A DNA stretch of 64,000 nucleotides from Diphasiastrum complanatum (GCA_029204225.1 CM055110.1:35811239-35875238); one strand, 5' to 3'; shown: positions 24,751 to 36,600, numbered from the stretch's first letter. Translations and numbers: made by a program. The notes: generated by a model not told the origin, from the letters alone.

Positions 24751-24879
24751 TTGCACTTATTATTCTACTGCATTGTGGCGGGGCCCACTAGGCAAGGCTT
24801 AGCCAACAATATTTTAAGTGGTGGGACCCACTTATTTATTTGTATACATGAATACCCACAACAGTCTCATATAGGTAGC

Positions 24880-25856
24880 TCTTCGTCTTCATCATCCAAC
24901 GAAACTAGAATCATTGACAAGCTCAATGGTTCTAACTTCTACATCTGGAAGTTAAAACTCCGGATGATATTGATAGATAAAGATCTTTGGGATGTAGTAG
25001 AAAGTGCTATGAAACCAGAAGATGGTGATCAAGCAAAGACATGGAAGATCAAAGATCAGAAGGCCTTAGCATGCATCACACTCAATCTGGCTGACTCCCA
25101 AATATCTCATGTTACCACATGCAAAACCTCTGAGGATGTATTAGATTTGTTATCAAATCTCTATGAGACTCATGATGTAATCACTAGATTACATCTAGAA
25201 AGAAGTTCTTTACCCTGAGCATGTCTGATTCTACTACCATCACTTCTCACATCAACGACTTCAAGTCTTTATTGGATCAATTATCAGTTGTAAGATGTTC
25301 TATTCAAGATGATGATGTCGTCATGACCTTGCTTTCTTCTCTTCCAAAGTCATATGAGCACTTTGTGGTGATGATCTCCACACAACTCGACCTCACTCTT
25401 CAAAAGGTGATTGGTCACCTACTTCAAGAAGAAATGCAGAGAAAGACTAGCAGCCTGTCTATAAAAGACAAATCCATGGCTCTATACACCAAGAAGAAAG
25501 ACTACTCCAAGGACAAGAATCAAGTGCAGCAGCAACAACAGAAGCCTCATACTCAAGGTGAGAATAGTAGATAACGAAAGAAGCTTTTCTACAAATATTG
25601 CAAGAGAGCCAATCATGACATCAAGGAGTGTCGTATTGGATCTACAACGAGACGAAGAAGCACCAATAGTAGACAGACTCCTCCAACACGACGGAATTGA
25701 AGGAGCAAGATACACATTTGTTAATGGCTTACAACAACAACAACGAATACTATGATAGTTGGTACCTGGACAGCGGCGCTACCCAACACATGACCTGTTG
25801 CAAAGAATGGTTTACCGAGTTCTCAATATCAAAAAGACCCTTTGTAAAGATACTTT
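24880..25856 (+). pseudogene. copia gag-protease fragment
   Basis: The N-terminal gag signature (IIDKLNGSNFYIWKLKLRMI) is followed by the UBN2-type helical region (ALACITLNLADSQISHV). The frame then stops at 25216-25218 and continues in another frame from 25221 (DDDVVMTLLSSLPKSYEHFV). A damaged zinc knuckle, YCKRANHDIKEC, lies near 25595-25630. The start of the protease is seen as YLDSGATQHMT near 25760-25795, after which homology stops at a T-rich stretch. No integrase or RT follows. The 3' two-fifths of this fragment is duplicated in inverted orientation at 42.4-42.8 kb. Confidence 0.85.
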
Positions 25857-26460
25857 TGTTTTTTTTCTTTAGTTTCGACCGTCACCAAGCCCAATCAAAA
25901 TGCATAGATTTGAAATACACGTAACGTAGTTCAAATTAACTAAAAAATAAAAATGCAATATAGAAAACTTTGAAATTTGTGTCCGGGCAGCATGGATGTA
26001 TCCCATTGGTTCCTTCTTCCTGTCCGACACGTGCTAATCTCCGACGTCACTACCTCAAGTTAAATTTACTTGACTATGCTGGTTAGTATAATAAAATTTT
26101 TCTACTATACTAGTTACAGTTATAGAAATACATTATGTACAGTTACATAAAATATAGTATACGCAGTAACTATGACTATGTTGGCATTCACATTACATTA
26201 AATGTGATACGAAAAATTTAAATTAAGTATCATATCAGAGAGATTTTTGGCGCCCAAGCTTTGAAAATAGCAATGGCAAGGAGACCCAGATCTACAATCG
26301 AGTCTGTGATTCTTTACAATGAGAAAGATGAAGCTAATAACTAGAAGCCAACAAAATATACGAAGAACTCATGGGTATTGCTGCATCCATCATCAAAGGA
26401 CAATTTTCGACAAAAGAAAAGAGCAAAAATGACTTACAAATTTTATTATTAAGCAAAAAA
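25435..26460 (+). repeat. segment A, copy 1 (inverted copy at 41795-42819)
   Basis: About 1.03 kb that reappears as the reverse complement at 41795-42819 with about 90% identity by eye. It contains the end of the copia gag fragment, a non-coding stretch, and a short coding-like piece (ARRPRSTIESVILYNEKDEA region, about 26275-26440) of unknown family. Confidence 0.85.
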
Positions 26461-26465
26461 TTTGG

Positions 26466-27062
26466 AGTTTAAGACTACCTGGGGAGGTCAATCTATATCA
26501 GAAGTCTTAGTACAACATGTATATATGCATTCAGATATCAAAGTACATGATATCAATCCTCATGATCATCAAAAATGTAATTGTAAGTATATCAAAACAT
26601 ATGCACTCTACAACAATCATAGGTGATTTTCTTTATTGATGCTCTTCAGATTATGATTTGAATGCTTCAACATTGTTTTTTTTTTTTTTTTCAGATTTAT
26701 ATCCATCATGCATAAGTGAATGGGAACTCGCACAATCACTTGCAGAAATATTAGACGTGATTCACTCTGATGTTGGAAAGCTGCAATACAGGGGAAGAAG
26801 TCCAAAGGAACTTGCAGATTGTGGTATCTATTTTTATAAATCTTTATATACGCCACAAACCGATGGAGGTTTTGGCAAGCTCGAAGCAATTCCATTGCCT
26901 AGTTTTCAAAGTGATGAGTGGCCTACTCTTGACAGCATTGTTTTTGAATCCTTGAGATGCAAGCTACTCATTGATATTAGAAATGCTATGAAGATAAGCA
27001 CAAGCTCAAAAATTGTTTACCTAAGTTGGTTTATCTCATTACATATATTTGTTGATTTTTTC
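26466..27062 (+). repeat. segment B, copy 1 (direct copy at 42821-43412)
   Basis: About 0.6 kb repeated in the same orientation at 42821-43412. Both copies start AGTTTAAGACTACC and end GTTGATTTTTTC. Confidence 0.88.
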
Positions 27063-27122
27063 TCGAGTGTTAATGTTCGTAAGACAACAACTTTATTTGG
27101 TTGCAAGGATTTATCAGATTAG
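26694..27122 (+). pseudogene. unknown coding-like exon inside segment B
   Basis: After a poly(T)-CAG acceptor-like site at about 26677-26694, the frame reads CISEWELAQSLAEIL, VIHSDVGKLQYRGRSPKEL, CGIYFYKSLYTPQTDGGFG and SLRCKLLIDIRNAMKIS. A second copy at 43107-43505 has the same frame with conservative changes (GRSP to GRNP, YKSLY to YESLY). That suggests the reading frame was once protein coding. I do not recognise a family. Confidence 0.4.
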
Positions 27123-27334
27123 ACTTTGTCAGATCTCATGGATCAAGGCTGGGATAGTAAAACAAATAATGACATAGAATGCAGGATTAAAAATTCCTCA
27201 ATGATCTTTCGTTATCATATCGAAAAGCAAATGCTCAGTAAACTCCAAAATACATGTATTAGTAATGGCTAAAAACATCACCAAAATAGAAAACTAATCA
27301 TGATCCCAAAATAAAAATAAATAGAATTTATTAC

Positions 27335-28861
27335 CTTAGAAATATCAACATCTTGCTGAAGGTTAAACCACTCAAAAAATAGCTTTGCATTGTATAATGT
27401 GTACCAACCATAGCTGAATGAATCATTTTGCTGGGGTGACTACAAAATAATTCGGCACACAAGAAATCAATTATGAAACAGAATGAATTAGAATGAAACA
27501 CTTACATTAGAATACTGACTTCAAAATGCTATTAAGAAAGACAAAGTTTACCTCCAAACTAACGATCTGCCAGTCCACGGAATGGGGAACATCTGTAGAA
27601 ATATATTTACTTAGATATGGAAGATATATATCTACATCCTTATGCGTATTTCTCGCCGAATTCATCTTGACACAAAAACCTTTAATATTATTATTTACAG
27701 ATCTCTTAATAGAGTTCAGGTTTAAACTCCAATGGTCATTGCAAAATAAGATTGAAAGTTCTTTAGCGGCAATTCTGAGAACTATTTAAATTGACAATGC
27801 CAATGTTAATGCATAAAATAACAAGAAGCATTTAATATATCTTACTTGGTATGATAAGGGATAAGCAGATACTTTGTTGCTGGTGTGAATCCACTTGTCA
27901 GACATTGTGACAATGTGTCATTATTCTCCTTGAAGGCCTGAAGCAAAAAGTTACTCAGCACCAGCAACTCATTGGATGAATCTCTTGCAATGTCATATTG
28001 TAAGATTGTCAGCCCGGACTCTATCAGAACATCACTGAAAGAAGCCCATCTATCTTTGAGATCCAAGCAATCTAGTACTCTAAAATTAATACTAAAATCA
28101 AGTTCATCTAGTCTAAAACAAAAAGGAGTACCAATTGTATCTATAGCATCAGATATGTCTTTCTCAAATTTAAGATAATCATATGAATCTATATATGTAT
28201 AAAAATTTGGAGGAGGAGGAGGAGGTGGATGTGTAGTATCTACAGTAATTAAAGGGGTATCCAAAACATATGTAGCTATATTCATAACATTATCAACAAC
28301 AACGTTATCTACGATTGATTCCGAGTCAGGTTTCACATAATCTGTGGTGTGTACCCTCTTTACTTTCTTTGGAGCTCTCTTGGGAGCTGTCTGCTTCCTA
28401 GGACGCTTCGTAGGAAGATTAGTCCTATCTAGAGGAGTTGGTCTGGGAGCAGCAGGCTGAGATACGTGTAACCTGCAAAACCTATCTCTCATTCTCATCA
28501 GGAGCTAAAAATCCTTGGGCATTATGGTGACTCTCTTGGAATGGATGGCAAGCAAAAATGAATCTTAAAAAAAAAGACTAAGGTAATCTTCAGCAGCCTC
28601 CTGAAGGCACTGAAGAGCATTGGGTGTAAATTCGACCAGCTGTTCGAGATCATTTCTTGTTATGTTTCGGACAACATGGTAGAATGGAGCTCTTGGGATC
28701 AACAGAGCAGTTGATCTCTGATACTTGTGTATCTCAGAGAGCCACCTGCTGCGATTGCGCATTCTAGGTCTAGCTGGAGGTGTAACGGCAACCGTAGGGG
28801 CTGAGGATGAGCTAGGAGAGAAGAAGTCACTCCTTGTCTGCTTTCTCCTATCCATGGACAT
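27335..28861 (-). pseudogene. CENH3-like histone fold plus Ulp1/C48 protease-like gene
   Basis: The gene reads leftward from ATG 28861 through three exons with GT-AG borders: 28861-27846, 27774-27552 and 27439-27335. The first about 99 residues have an H3-type tail start (RRKQT), then EIHKYQRSTALLIPRAPF, a VRNIT helix, and ALQCLQEAAEDYL, which align with the alphaN, alpha1 and alpha2 helices of histone H3. The wording LLIP.APF and EAAEDYL is closer to plant CENH3 than to canonical H3. The last histone helix, AIHSKRVTIMPKDF, follows in another frame (28564-28508), after an A/T homopolymer frameshift, and meets an in-frame TAG. A basic linker (KRPRKQTAPKRAPKKVKR), an acidic and proline-rich part, and a C48 cysteine-protease-like region follow. 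The last shows DHWSLNL for the catalytic His and SPQQNDSFSYGWYTLYNA where QxNxxDCG is expected, so the catalytic Cys reads Tyr. It is a dead copy. Confidence 0.6.
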
Positions 28862-29306
28862 GTACTATGCAATAGCGGACTTGTGTGTGACAGCGAGGAT
28901 GAGCAGGGAAGGATGATAAAGATCTCGCAGAGGACCGATATGTACGGACAGAATGTATGGTATATCGGACCTATTTGAGTTGAATATAAGAGAGAGCGAT
29001 TAGTTTTAAAAAAAGACACACAAGTGCAATACGAGGGGCAGATGTATCGGACCTATGCGCATGGAAAGCAGTAGGTGGAATGGCACGAAAACCGATTAAT
29101 TTTTTACCTTTTTCGTTATCAAAATTTGCGGCATATCGCTCTTGTGCGCGCACATTGTTCTCCGTTTGTTTTTAATGACACCTACTTGCGGACAAGTGCG
29201 ATATTTGATATATGCCTGCCGTACATATTCCTCTTGTGCGCCATCTTGATAGTTAGTTTTGTTTCTGTTCTCCCTCGCACACAAGTGTGATATTCACTTT
29301 ACTTCC
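28862..29306. promoter_or_regulatory. divergent intergenic (promoter) region with short repeats
   Basis: This 445-bp stretch separates two genes that start in opposite directions. TATCGGACCTAT occurs twice (about 28961 and 29048). ACAAGTG followed by an (A/G)ATA core occurs three times (about 29020, 29180 and 29280). The arrangement looks like a shared bidirectional promoter with repeated binding sites, possibly for an element-encoded protein; function is inference. Confidence 0.45.
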
Positions 29307-30849
29307 ATGGCCTCTTCCTTAGGATCCTCACGAGATTCAGGCTTGAGTTCATTTCTTAGTGAATTTGGGATTACTGAAAATCTAGACTACTTCCACAACC
29401 TATTCAGGCCATATCTACATGTTTTCAGGACTGCACAACCAAATTCTGACGTTTTTTATGAACATTATATTAGATTCAGAGATATACTTAGTAAGCCTAT
29501 TTTCTCCATAGGTTCACTCCAGTACATGCATTATACTGATCTTGTTTATTTCTTCTCAGCTTTCAGACATAGATTGGATACAATATTTACCAAATTGTTT
29601 GATTTTTTTAAAAGCAGTTCATTGTGTTCTTATTGCAACAAGAAATGTCGATTGGTTGAATATCATAGTGGTTTCGTACTTTTTCTGTTACTTCAAATCC
29701 CAGATGATGAAGAAGTTTCTATTGCTGACCCTCCTTTTGCATCATCCTCTATTCATTCAGCTATTAAGAATATCAGTCACTTTCTTATTGACACTCCTGA
29801 TAAGAAAAGTGACTTTATTGATGTAAATACTGAATATCTACGAGATTCTTTTATTGGCCAAAATACATCTGCTGATTAAGCCAACCCTATAGAGGAGTCT
29901 AAATGTCTATTCAATTTGCTTGTATATTATATTAATGATGATGTATATTTTACTACTACTGATTTATGTAAATTTTTTGACTATCGTGAAGACAAGGTTC
30001 TATGTTTATTATCCAGCACAATTTTTGAATTCTCCAACTTCGTAGATCTTGAAATAGATGACCTTGTTGCTGGTATTGATTTTGATGATGAGGAGGGACT
30101 TATGATTGGTGAAGAATGCCTGACTAAGACTTTAGCAAATATAGCTGAGGATGGGCGAGACAGACCATCCGATGAAGAATTCACGGCATTTCAATCCCAG
30201 ATGGGCTTCCCTCGTCCATCATTATTGCATTTCACTGATGATTCCACTTCAGTACGTGGTCATCATATTGATCATCCTGATCTGGTTGTTGTTGATGATG
30301 AAGAATGTGTAAGTGTTTAAACTTTCTTGCATTAGAATGTTTTTAATCATTGAATGTATTAAAATGTTTTTAATCACTGAATGTATTAGAATGTTTTTAA
30401 TCACTGAATGTTTTATTGCATATTTCCTATTGCAGGATGCTCTCATAATAGATGATTTTGCTGTGAGACGAGGTGGTTTCAAACAACACGCATCCTCGTT
30501 CTAGAGGGATAGTGGACTTGGCCCTATCTTAGGCATTTTCTAAAGAATGAGATCTGTATTGCCCATTCCAAGCTGAGCCCAGTCGGGGAGAGTCTTATAA
30601 TGGCAGTTAAAGCTTTATTATTTTACCTAGGAGGACATAAATTTGTAAAGACAAATAAGATCATTTTTGTAAAAAGATCTTATGTTTTGAACATTTTAGG
30701 CTTTACTGATGTGCATTATCCTTATTTCCACTTATATTGAGCTTAGTGGAAATAAGGATAATGCACATCTATTAGATGCATACGCTAGCAGAGAATTTCT
30801 TCATGACAATACTGCCATAGAATCTGACACAAGATCTGATGATGAATAG
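29307..30849 (+). pseudogene. unknown gene, divergent partner of the histone-fold gene
   Basis: The frame starts at ATG 29307 (MASSLGSSRDSG). It has one in-frame TAA at 29877-29879 and continues to a GTAAGT donor at 30309. A second exon starts at 30436 (DALIIDDFAVRRGG). After a frameshift near 30505-30520, coding-like sequence continues (FLKNEICIAHSKLSP, LFYLGGHKFVKTNKI) to a 25-bp perfect palindrome at 30708-30769. The reading frame changes again across the palindrome and ends in SDTRSDDE and a TAG at 30847-30849. A CSYCNKKCR cluster near residue 110 could bind zinc, and the middle of the protein is acidic. No family is recognised. It belongs with the flanking minus-strand genes as part of one decayed multi-gene element. 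Confidence 0.5.
30708..30769. repeat. 25-bp perfect palindrome with 12-nt loop
   Basis: The left arm 30708-30732 is the exact reverse complement of 30745-30769. It interrupts the coding-like sequence of the plus-strand gene. Confidence 0.95.
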
Positions 30850-31058
30850 TTGACACTTTGTATTTTGGTATAATACAATCAATACATTTACATTGAGTAT
30901 TTCTCCTTTCTTGTTCAATGAATTCGCAAAGCAATTCTGAACATGTCATGATTTGATGACAATGATGATCCTCTACTCAGAAATCATCTAACTTTCTCTT
31001 CCTGTATGAACTTGCATGATTTTCTAAACTTGTTGTATTGTGTGGACTTTGTTATATG

Positions 31059-33630
31059 TCAAATCTGAACTCTGCGGTAGAACCATTGAAACAATTGACA
31101 AATGTACTTCCATTTTTCATTGGTTCCTCCATGTTGTGTATTTCGATGAAATGCTGCTCGTGCTTGTCAGTGTGAATTCTCCATCCTTTGTGATGACCAT
31201 ACACTCAAACTTCCATATGTATTTGCAAAAAATGTTGTATGATCTCTTAGTATGTGCTGCATATGTCATAATCATAATGTTAGTCTTATATTTGGATTTA
31301 AATATATATGAAAATTTGAAAGCATTTTAAAAATTTTATACTAACCATGTAATGAGTGATGTGATCTTCTCCCCATGCTTTTGATACTGCATTAACAAAC
31401 TCGACACAAGTCCTTTGGACAGCTTTCTTATCAATATCAGAGTATTTTTCTTTTCTTAAAATAGCAATCATACTATCAAGCTTTTTCCATACATCAATTT
31501 TTAGTACTTTGGTTTTGTCATCTTTCTCGAAGTCCTAAGTGGCAGCATTAATATCTATCCAGACTGAGTGTTGAATATTAGAAGCCTTACCAGTATGATT
31601 TGATAGGAAACGACGTGCTTTTGCTCCTCCTATGCTTGGCTTAGTTGGCATGTTCCCATTCTTTCTTGAAAGCTTTCATCTTTTTGAATTTTGACATGTC
31701 CTTTATGGAGTCCTGCTTTTGATAAAACATCTTCTAATCGAGAGATAGCTTCCTTTGCTAATGATTCTGGCTTAGTATTCTCAACAAAAACTATATAAAG
31801 ATAATGATCTTTTCTATTAATCTAACTTCTACATGAAGAGTGCAAACATGCACATTTTTTAAGGGGATAGACAGCACAAGCTTCCAGTTTGGATCGGCAT
31901 ATTCTCTAGTAATTCCGGTACTCCTAGTTACATCTTTTGTCATTTTCATGCAGTACAAACAAGGGTGTTTTGCTGTAGCACCTTGAGAGACATTATACAT
32001 ACATTTCAATGTTTTCAAATCACATGCTAAGTGCCATTCAACATTGAAGTCTCCAACTCTTGGAACATTGAGAAGTCCTCCATCCATATGGTCCTTGATG
32101 ATCCTAGGATAAGATGTCCTTGAGAATATCCATGATAATATATTATGATCCTCTTTCAGCACCTTTCCAAAGAATTAATCAGACTTAGTTTACAATGTAT
32201 TAATACTATTCAATGAATGTAATGTCATAATGAGGCTAGTTACTTGAAACGCTGCCAACCACCATATATCATTTTCTGACTGGACACTGAATCTGAAATC
32301 TTCTTGGTTCTCTGTTTGTGATAGAGCACCATTCATGAGAGTTATATTAACCCTCTCCGTCTTCCACTCTTTCACAATTTCTGACTCATCTAACTTAAGT
32401 ACTATGATTATTTTGCCATTCACCTTTTCATAGGCTATATCATAGAATGTGACGATGTATCTCAACAAGTAATTCATATCAACAAATAAATTGTTTGATG
32501 AATTATAGAATATCGATCTTCCATCAGTTTCATACACCTCCTCAATATGAAATGGAGTTCCAGTGATCTTATGCATACCTATGTTTAACGTATCCCTCTC
32601 TTTCTTCAAGTGATATATCCTAGGGATTGGGACTTGTCTAATTTGAACTTGCTTAAAAGCTTCTCTAATTAGTTTAAATATTGTTGCATATGTTTCTCTG
32701 CTAATACCTGAAAAATCACAAGCACCCTGAACTATAGTCTTATCTAAAAAATTTTGAATGTCCACCATCAAAGACTGCTATTTTACACTTTACATTTTAA
32801 ATCCTATTGTTCATCATGATACGCTCAGTGGAATTGCAGTCAATATTGTGCCCAATGACATTCCTAGTGAAGCATTGTCTTTAATATTCCGAAGAGCTAC
32901 TAATGCATATCTGCAAAAAAAATAGATAGTTAACAGAATATCACCATAGCTGATATTAAGTCCAAATGTCATTGAAAAACTTACAAAAATCAGAATATGC
33001 TTACTTGAATGCACGGATCCTTCTATTTCAATAACCTCCTTTTGAAAGCGTTTGAATATCCTTGTAACTTTGTCGCTTTCGCTTATTATTTTCAGCCTTC
33101 TTCTTTGCCAAATCCACATCCTTCAATAATTGTAAGTTTTCAATACGAATAGACTGTAAAACTGATTGCATTTGCTCTAGTTTTGATTTGATATTGATTG
33201 CTATCTTCTGTAATGATTCATTATTTTATTTAAGTTGTTCATTTTCTTCTAACATCTTTTGGAGATGACAAACTCTATTTTGACAATAAGAGGATATCCG
33301 AATTAACTCACCTTCTAAAAAGTGAACTTTATTCATATAAAGTTGTTTTCCATGGTTCTGCAATCTTTCACAATATCCTAGTAATCCACTATGCCCGTTG
33401 CATATCCATGTAACTAAATGAGTTATTGAAGAGAATGTGGGATGTGTCAAAGTGCTTGGATCTTGTGGATATAATGTTCCATCTATCCACAAATCCAAGT
33501 TTTTTTTTCCTTCTGCCTTGTAACGAGAACGATCCTCAACAGATATTTGAATTCCTTTGCCTCCTCTTCTCTGCAAAGGTGCCAAATCAATAGGGATATC
33601 CACATGTAGATGATACAATGTCATCATCAA
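31059..33630 (-). pseudogene. putative DDE transposase gene, multi-exon, decayed
   Basis: Exons inferred on the minus strand are 33630-33005, 32910-32823, 32774-32244, 32162-31346 and 31256-31059. The product begins with a domain of unknown type. It continues with a coiled coil (about 33230-33050, QSVLQSIRIENLQLLKDVDL) and then a long core. The core has IVLKLDESE, then HLACDLKTLKCMYNVSQGA, then a CLYC pair, then NVHVCTLHVEVR, and finally YGSLSVWSSQRMENSH and AAFHRNTQHGG. An acidic residue after a beta strand, a second Asp, CxxC then HxxxxH, and a late Glu fit the layout of several eukaryotic RNase H-fold (DDE) transposases with a zinc-binding insert. I also recall similar hypothetical proteins in other eukaryotes, without a reliable name. 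There are stops at about 33226 and 33035, others near 31545 and 31175, and frameshifts near 31810 and 31680, so it is inactive. Confidence 0.55.
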
Positions 33631-36600
33631 AAAAATAATAGAGTAATCAGTTGCATCAAAGTACTAGGACCAGATTCTATGAAGCAAAGCAAAGTACTCA
33701 TCTTTGATTATATTATATACTATGTACGATCAATCCAATCTCCATGCTTGTATGCTTGATTCAAATTTGGAAATGTCGTTCATTTTTTCATTCCAATAGG
33801 TAGTTGGTGCTCATATTTCCATTCCCAAAGTGATGATGGCGTTCATAATTGGAGATGGCACACATATTTCCATTCTCGTGGAAGGAATGCATATGTAAAC
33901 ATTTTGCAATTTTTCCTGATTTGAATCTGGGGATGGTGGTCATATTCTAGATCTAGCAAAAATATTGTCCTTTTCGTAACTAATAAAGAGAATATTTTTG
34001 AATTCAGTCAAGTTATACTGCGAGCTGTTAACAATTCTTAACTGTGACTATAGACACTGTGGTTAGATCATTGGGAGTTGGAGAGGCCTCGGGAGTGGTG
34101 GGGGCAAGCAAATAAACAATATTGTTTTTTTTTTTTTTGATATTTTCTATATCCTACATGGCATTCCTTAAAGGGTTTTTTTGATATTGAGAACTCCTCT
34201 AATGAATAAGTGTTTCCACTAGAGGATTCACCCTATTACACACAGGACTTCTCCTTCAAATATTTCCACTCTGAGTGATAGAAACTACTATTTCATCGAA
34301 ATCCATTTATGCACCAGAGATATTCTAGGTTTAAGAAATTGAAACATTTTAACCTTAGAATTTATCTGAATTCCAAGTCTATTCACACAAGTAGTAATTT
34401 ATATGACATAACAGTCTTTCAGAAGAATAACTTCATGTTCAAAAGAATCATATAAATCAGTCTGATATCCTATATTTGAGAAATTACAAAGAAGTAAAGG
34501 ATTAATTAAGAAAGCAAGAAATAAATTTGAGGGCCTCTAAGTTTTGTAAATGATGAGATACTGCATTGGAATCTAGATTAAACCTCAAAATTTTCCAAAG
34601 TACCCCACATTTGATCGAATGGTTTTCTTCTTTCCCATATCACGACTAGATACTAAAACACGCCATTGATAATCAGATCTTTACAGTTCTAGAATTTCAT
34701 TTCCAAAATTACTGATGTCCCATACTATCAGCTTTTCCTTCCAAAAAACCATTAACTACCTTATCTGATATTCTAGAGATCCACTGATCATCTAGTTGTC
34801 CTATAATCCCTATAGGAAATTATCTCTTGTTTCTAAAACACTGGAAAATCCCATTTATTTGGATGACTGGCATGCCTATCAGATGGATACTCATAATCCA
34901 CATCTGATTATGTGACTTAGACAGAAGAGTTAACATAGTTCAATATTACATCTTGTTCCTTTCTGGTTAATGATAAGCTTCAAACCCCTACTGATGCATC
35001 AAACCTAGGGACAAGCTTCAGTCCACTAATAGATCCAATGTAATCCACGTATCAGAGTCCACTTCTAGACCTCACAATCGACATCCAAAACTGCGGATAA
35101 CTCAATGGTTACAAAGACATCAATTACGAATTCAACTGAATGAATTCTAACCAGGAAATTAATAACCAGTATTAAACAATAATTTACAGGGATTACCAAA
35201 ATCCTAACTGTGAAATATATTTCTCGATCACACTTACTACTTCCGATGTCCACTCTTCTTCCCTCAGAATTTTCAGTTCCCTGAAAATCTATTTCAGCTA
35301 AGGTACCCAGAATACGTAATGACATTAGTAAATGTTTTAAAAACTAATTATTGTAGGAAAAAGTCCAAAACAATTTCATTTCTGTCCTATACCTGGGTTG
35401 AATATAATTTCCCATAGGATTTTACTGGAAATGAAATCAGTTATGTAATTCCTATTATTACAAATTTTCCAATAAAATTGGATTGTTTTTTCTTTTTATT
35501 GACTGGTTTGGCATTACTCCGTTAATATTGACAAAACCTATTCAAACGTAGAACATGAAATTACTTGAATGAAAATCCTACCAATAGGATTTCAGTAATT
35601 CTTGAACCGTATCCTGTCAGATTTATTGATTAGATAAAGAATATTGTTTCCACTCATCCAATGTGGTAATTTCCTATTGTTTGACAGCTTTAATTCAATT
35701 TAACGAGTATCTTGCACAAACATTTACTTGATTGATTTCTATCGATACATCGATTAGAAAACTATCAGACAAGTAACTGATTCCAAATGTTAACCAAATT
35801 AAAATTCAACAAAAAAAAAAAAAAAAAAAAAAAAATCAAATTTTGACTTTCAATCTGGGAGTTCCCAACTCCAAAGTTACAAAATGACAGCACAATAAAA
35901 ACTGTTGGCAATTCATTGCGGTTCCTTCTGTCAATTTTAACTTATCTATCATTGGAAAATAATCTAGACTTAGTGAAAACACTGTGATCAATTCTGACTG
36001 ATAAACTCAGTTTAATCAGTTCACTAATTTAAACTGATTCTATTAATAATGAAAAAATGACCGAAATTTTGATTTTTTCCGGAAAACTCAAATTTTGCTT
36101 TGTTTACATAATTCGAAAATTCTGATGGAAATACTGTTAGTATAAAAGGCAATTGGAATCGACAAAATCGAAACATTGTTCGATTCCTAATGTTACTAAC
36201 CCAATGTGAAACTGGCATGCAAAGCACACTACATCAGTTACAAATGTCATTACGAAATTTTTTACGCAAACTTTAGTTTTATGGAATTTGTCAGCCATTA
36301 ACACTGATTTGTGACCGAACTGTCAGAGCACATGCGTATGACCACTCAAATCGATTGTAAATCCCTCATGCATGTCAGAATCACTCTGAGAATCAACATG
36401 CAACTAATCCATGCAAACACAGTACTACAAATTAGGGAAATGAATGGCATGCAATCAGAACAATTCCAAATTTTGCCAATTTTACTCACAAAACTGCAAA
36501 ACTTCAGATGATCATAACTTTGGCTACAAGACACCAAATTGGGTACTGTAAAGCTTAGTACAGAAAGAGACCAAGTGAACAAGATGCTTGCCATGTCAGC

